From Pseudomonas sp. S06B 330 (GTDB lineage: Bacteria > Pseudomonadota > Gammaproteobacteria > Pseudomonadales > Pseudomonadaceae): DNA of 64,000 bases. Position 1 is the first letter of the stretch. Each line of letters starts with the position of its first letter. The stretch covers positions 4,584,501-4,648,500 of the forward strand of contig NZ_CP088149.1 of assembly GCF_002845275.2 (NCBI RefSeq). Direction: 5' to 3'. The notes beneath the pieces are model-generated. The model ran no database searches. It saw only the letters and a program-made list of their open reading frames with translations, and was not told the DNA's origin. Positions 62,285-64,000 of the stretch are shown in pieces. A program made the position numbers and the translations under genes.

Positions 62285-63589
62285 ATGACAACCAGCAGCA
62301 CTTACGCCGAAACTGAACAGGCCAGCCCCGGCAATTCGCCAGCACGGGTGGCCACCGCCAGCTTTATCGGCACCGCCATTGAGTTCTACGACTTCTACGT
62401 CTACGCCACCGCCGCCGCACTGGTGATCGGCCCGGTGTTCTTCCCGCAGACCTCCGGTACTGCGCAGATGCTCTCGGCCTTTCTCACCTTCGGTATCGCC
62501 TTCCTCGCCCGGCCTCTGGGTTCGGCACTGTTCGGCCACTTCGGTGACCGGATCGGGCGCAAATCGACCCTGGTCGCCTCATTGTTGCTAATGGGGGTGT
62601 GTACCACACTGATCGGCGTGCTACCGGGCTATGACAGTATCGGCGCCTGGGCACCAATCCTGCTCTGCGTGCTCCGTTTCGGCCAAGGCCTTGGCCTTGG
62701 CGGTGAATGGGGCGGCGCGGCGTTGCTGGCCACCGAAAACGCCCCCAAGGGCAAACGCGCCTGGTTCGGCATGTTCCCGCAATTGGGCCCTTCGATCGGT
62801 TTTCTCGCTGCCAATGGCCTGTTCCTGACCCTGGCCATGTTGCTCAGCGATGAGCAGTTCCGCGACTGGGGCTGGCGCATACCGTTCCTGCTCAGCGCTG
62901 CACTGGTGATTGTCGGCCTGTATGTACGCCTCAAGCTTGAAGAGACCCCAGTCTTCGCCAAAGCTATGGCCCGCCACGAGCGGGTAAAAATGCCAGTGGT
63001 CGAACTCTTCTCGCAGTACTGGATGCCGGTATTGCTGGGCGCCGCCGCGATGGTGGTGTGCTACGCGCTGTTCTACATCTCCACGGTGTTTTCGCTCAGC
63101 TATGGTGTATCGACCCTGGGTTACAGCCGTGAAACCTTCCTCGGCCTGCTGTGCTTCGCAGTACTATTCATGGCGTTGGCCACGCCACTCTCGGCCTGGC
63201 TCAGCGACCGCTACGGGCGCAAACCGGTGCTGATTGTGGGCGCGGTATTGGCGATTCTCTCGGGGTTCACCATGCAGCCCCTGCTGACCTCAGGCTCGAC
63301 GATAGGCGTGGCGCTGTTTCTGGCCATTGAGCTGTTTTTGATGGGCGTGACCTTTGCCCCGATGGGCGCGCTGTTGCCAGAGCTGTTTCCGACCCACGTA
63401 CGTTACACCGGCGCGTCCGCGGCCTATAACCTGGGCGGCATTGTCGGGGCTTCGGCGGCGCCGTTCTTTGCCCAGAAACTGGTGGCGATGGGAGGCTTGA
63501 GCTGGGTGGGCGGCTATGTCTCGGCGGCGGCTTTGCTAAGCCTGATTGCCGTGCTTTGCCTGAAAGAGACCCGTCATTCGGAGCTTTGA
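62285..63589 (+). CDS. MHS-family major facilitator transporter
   Basis: 434 aa from the ATG at 62285 (MTTSSTYAE); 37 upstream codons of open frame are not family sequence. It has twelve predicted membrane helices and MHS (metabolite:H+ symporter) signatures: ASFIGTAIEFYDFYVYATAA, GHFGDRIGRKSTLVASLLLM and GQGLGLGGEWGGAALLATEN. The family includes transporters for dicarboxylates, aromatic acids, betaines and proline; the substrate is not visible. It is preceded by 266 bp without a gene. A hairpin and a REP pair follow. Confidence 0.9.
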   Translation: MTTSSTYAETEQASPGNSPARVATASFIGTAIEFYDFYVYATAAALVIGPVFFPQTSGTAQMLSAFLTFGIAFLARPLGSALFGHFGDRIGRKSTLVASLLLMGVCTTLIGVLPGYDSIGAWAPILLCVLRFGQGLGLGGEWGGAALLATENAPKGKRAWFGMFPQLGPSIGFLAANGLFLTLAMLLSDEQFRDWGWRIPFLLSAALVIVGLYVRLKLEETPVFAKAMARHERVKMPVVELFSQYWMPVLLGAAAMVVCYALFYISTVFSLSYGVSTLGYSRETFLGLLCFAVLFMALATPLSAWLSDRYGRKPVLIVGAVLAILSGFTMQPLLTSGSTIGVALFLAIELFLMGVTFAPMGALLPELFPTHVRYTGASAAYNLGGIVGASAAPFFAQKLVAMGGLSWVGGYVSAAALLSLIAVLCLKETRHSEL

Positions 63590-63596
63590 AAAAACG

Positions 63597-63613
63597 GGGC
63601 TGCCCTGCAGCCC
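63597..63613 (+). terminator. Hairpin after the MHS transporter gene
   Basis: GGGCTGC / GCAGCCC arms with a 3-base loop, followed by TTTCG, 7 bp after the stop codon. Weak T tail, so moderate confidence. Confidence 0.55.
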
Positions 63614-63615
63614 TT

Positions 63616-63688
63616 TCGCTGGCAGGGCCAGCTCCCATAGGGGCTCTGACACCCTGCCACTGTGGGAGCCGGCCTTGCCGGCGATGGC
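63616..63688. repeat. REP pair between the MHS transporter and purT
   Basis: TTCGCTGGCAGGGCCAGCTCCCAT and the inverted TGTGGGAGCCGGCCTTGCCG. Member of the window-wide family. Confidence 0.8.
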
Positions 63689-63700
63689 AATACAACCGCG

Positions 63701-64000
63701 TTAGAACTCTACCTTGACCGCCTGCGAGGCACGTGTCGCCTTGGCCCGCGCGGCCTCGATCGACTCATCACGCGCCAGGCATACCCCCATGCGCCGCTGA
63801 CCATTGACCTCCGGCTTGCCGAACAGGCGAATCGCGGTATCCGGCTCGCTCAAGGCGGCGCCCAGATTGGCGAAGGCGGTTTGCTGCGACTGGCCTTCGA
63901 CCAGGATCACCGCCGAAGCGGACGGACCGAACTGGCGGATCAGCGGGATCGGTAGGCCAAGAATGGCCCGCGCATGCAGAGCGAACTGCGACAGGTCCTG
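63701..64000 (-). CDS. purT: Phosphoribosylglycinamide formyltransferase 2, 5' end cut off
   Basis: Formate- and ATP-dependent formylation of GAR in purine synthesis. Only the C-terminal 99 codons are visible; the gene runs off the right edge. The segment [20 protein letters not shown], then [20 protein letters not shown] and the ending VKVEF match the PurT ATP-grasp C-terminal domain (the Escherichia coli protein has RLFGKPEIDGSRRLGVALA). Stop at 63701. Identity is supported by both sequence and the usual place next to the MHS gene in pseudomonads. Confidence 0.9.
   Translation of the reverse strand, partial: QDLSQFALHARAILGLPIPLIRQFGPSASAVILVEGQSQQTAFANLGAALSEPDTAIRLFGKPEVNGQRRMGVCLARDESIEAARAKATRASQAVKVEF

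Overview
The window reads as a chromosomal core segment of a Pseudomonas species. The protein sequences, the order of housekeeping genes and the intergenic REP-type palindromes all fit that genus. From memory, the backbone follows the P. aeruginosa order: mexL/mexJ, rsmJ, tsaB, adk, ppc, lptF, lysS, prfB, wspRFEDCBA, spdH, recJ, yaeQ, thrC, hom, dsbC, xerD, rplS-trmD-rimM-rpsP, ffh, purT. I see no rRNA, tRNA, CRISPR array, prophage or insertion sequence. The species cannot be fixed from this sequence alone; the P. putida or P. fluorescens side of the genus is plausible.

Layout. Positions 1-1787 hold a divergent efflux pair: a cut-off RND adaptor and its TetR-type repressor, with a perfect 16-bp operator-like palindrome between them. 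Positions 1788-10434 carry mostly minus-strand housekeeping and conserved genes (rsmJ, an extensin-like protein, an ICL/PEPM enzyme, DUF72, tsaB, adk, ppc). Positions 10570-12436 hold a small conserved gene and an envelope lipoprotein pair (DUF4398 protein plus the OmpA-like LptF) behind an AlgU-like promoter. Positions 12592-16406 are a tight five-gene operon of little-studied genes (TetR, lipoprotein, DUF1704 metallopeptidase-like protein, lipoprotein alpha/beta hydrolase, small membrane protein). lysS and prfB follow; prfB needs a +1 programmed frameshift.

Positions 19416-27848 are the complete Wsp surface-sensing chemosensory system, which makes cyclic di-GMP through WspR. Positions 28922-36291 are a polyamine operon: binding protein, ATPase, two permeases, an aminoaldehyde dehydrogenase and a Tat-exported spermidine dehydrogenase. 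They look like a self-contained route from spermidine to 4-aminobutyrate. Positions 36450-41310 hold an old-yellow-enzyme family reductase, recJ, yaeQ and a class III CoA-transferase.

Positions 41358-48420 hold a periplasmic binding-type protein, a small DUF3509-like protein and a Roc/Sad-type signalling set: a BvgS-like hybrid kinase with two periplasmic binding domains, a REC-EAL phosphodiesterase with intact catalytic residues, and a REC-HTH regulator. The window therefore encodes one cyclic-di-GMP-making and one cyclic-di-GMP-degrading signalling system about 15 kb apart. Upstream of the kinase lies a 753-bp gene-free stretch (48421-49173) with two hexanucleotide tandem repeats, a hairpin repeat and a REP pair. 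Positions 49174-63589 return to core genes (thrC, hom, dsbC, xerD, an antiporter, a thioesterase, the rpsP operon, ffh, a CcsA-like protein, a CorC-like protein and an MHS transporter), and purT is cut off at the right edge.

Nothing here is clearly a new defence or mobile system. The best leads are the Tat-exported SpdH/transporter module, the DUF1704 operon, and the hexanucleotide tract just upstream of the Roc kinase.
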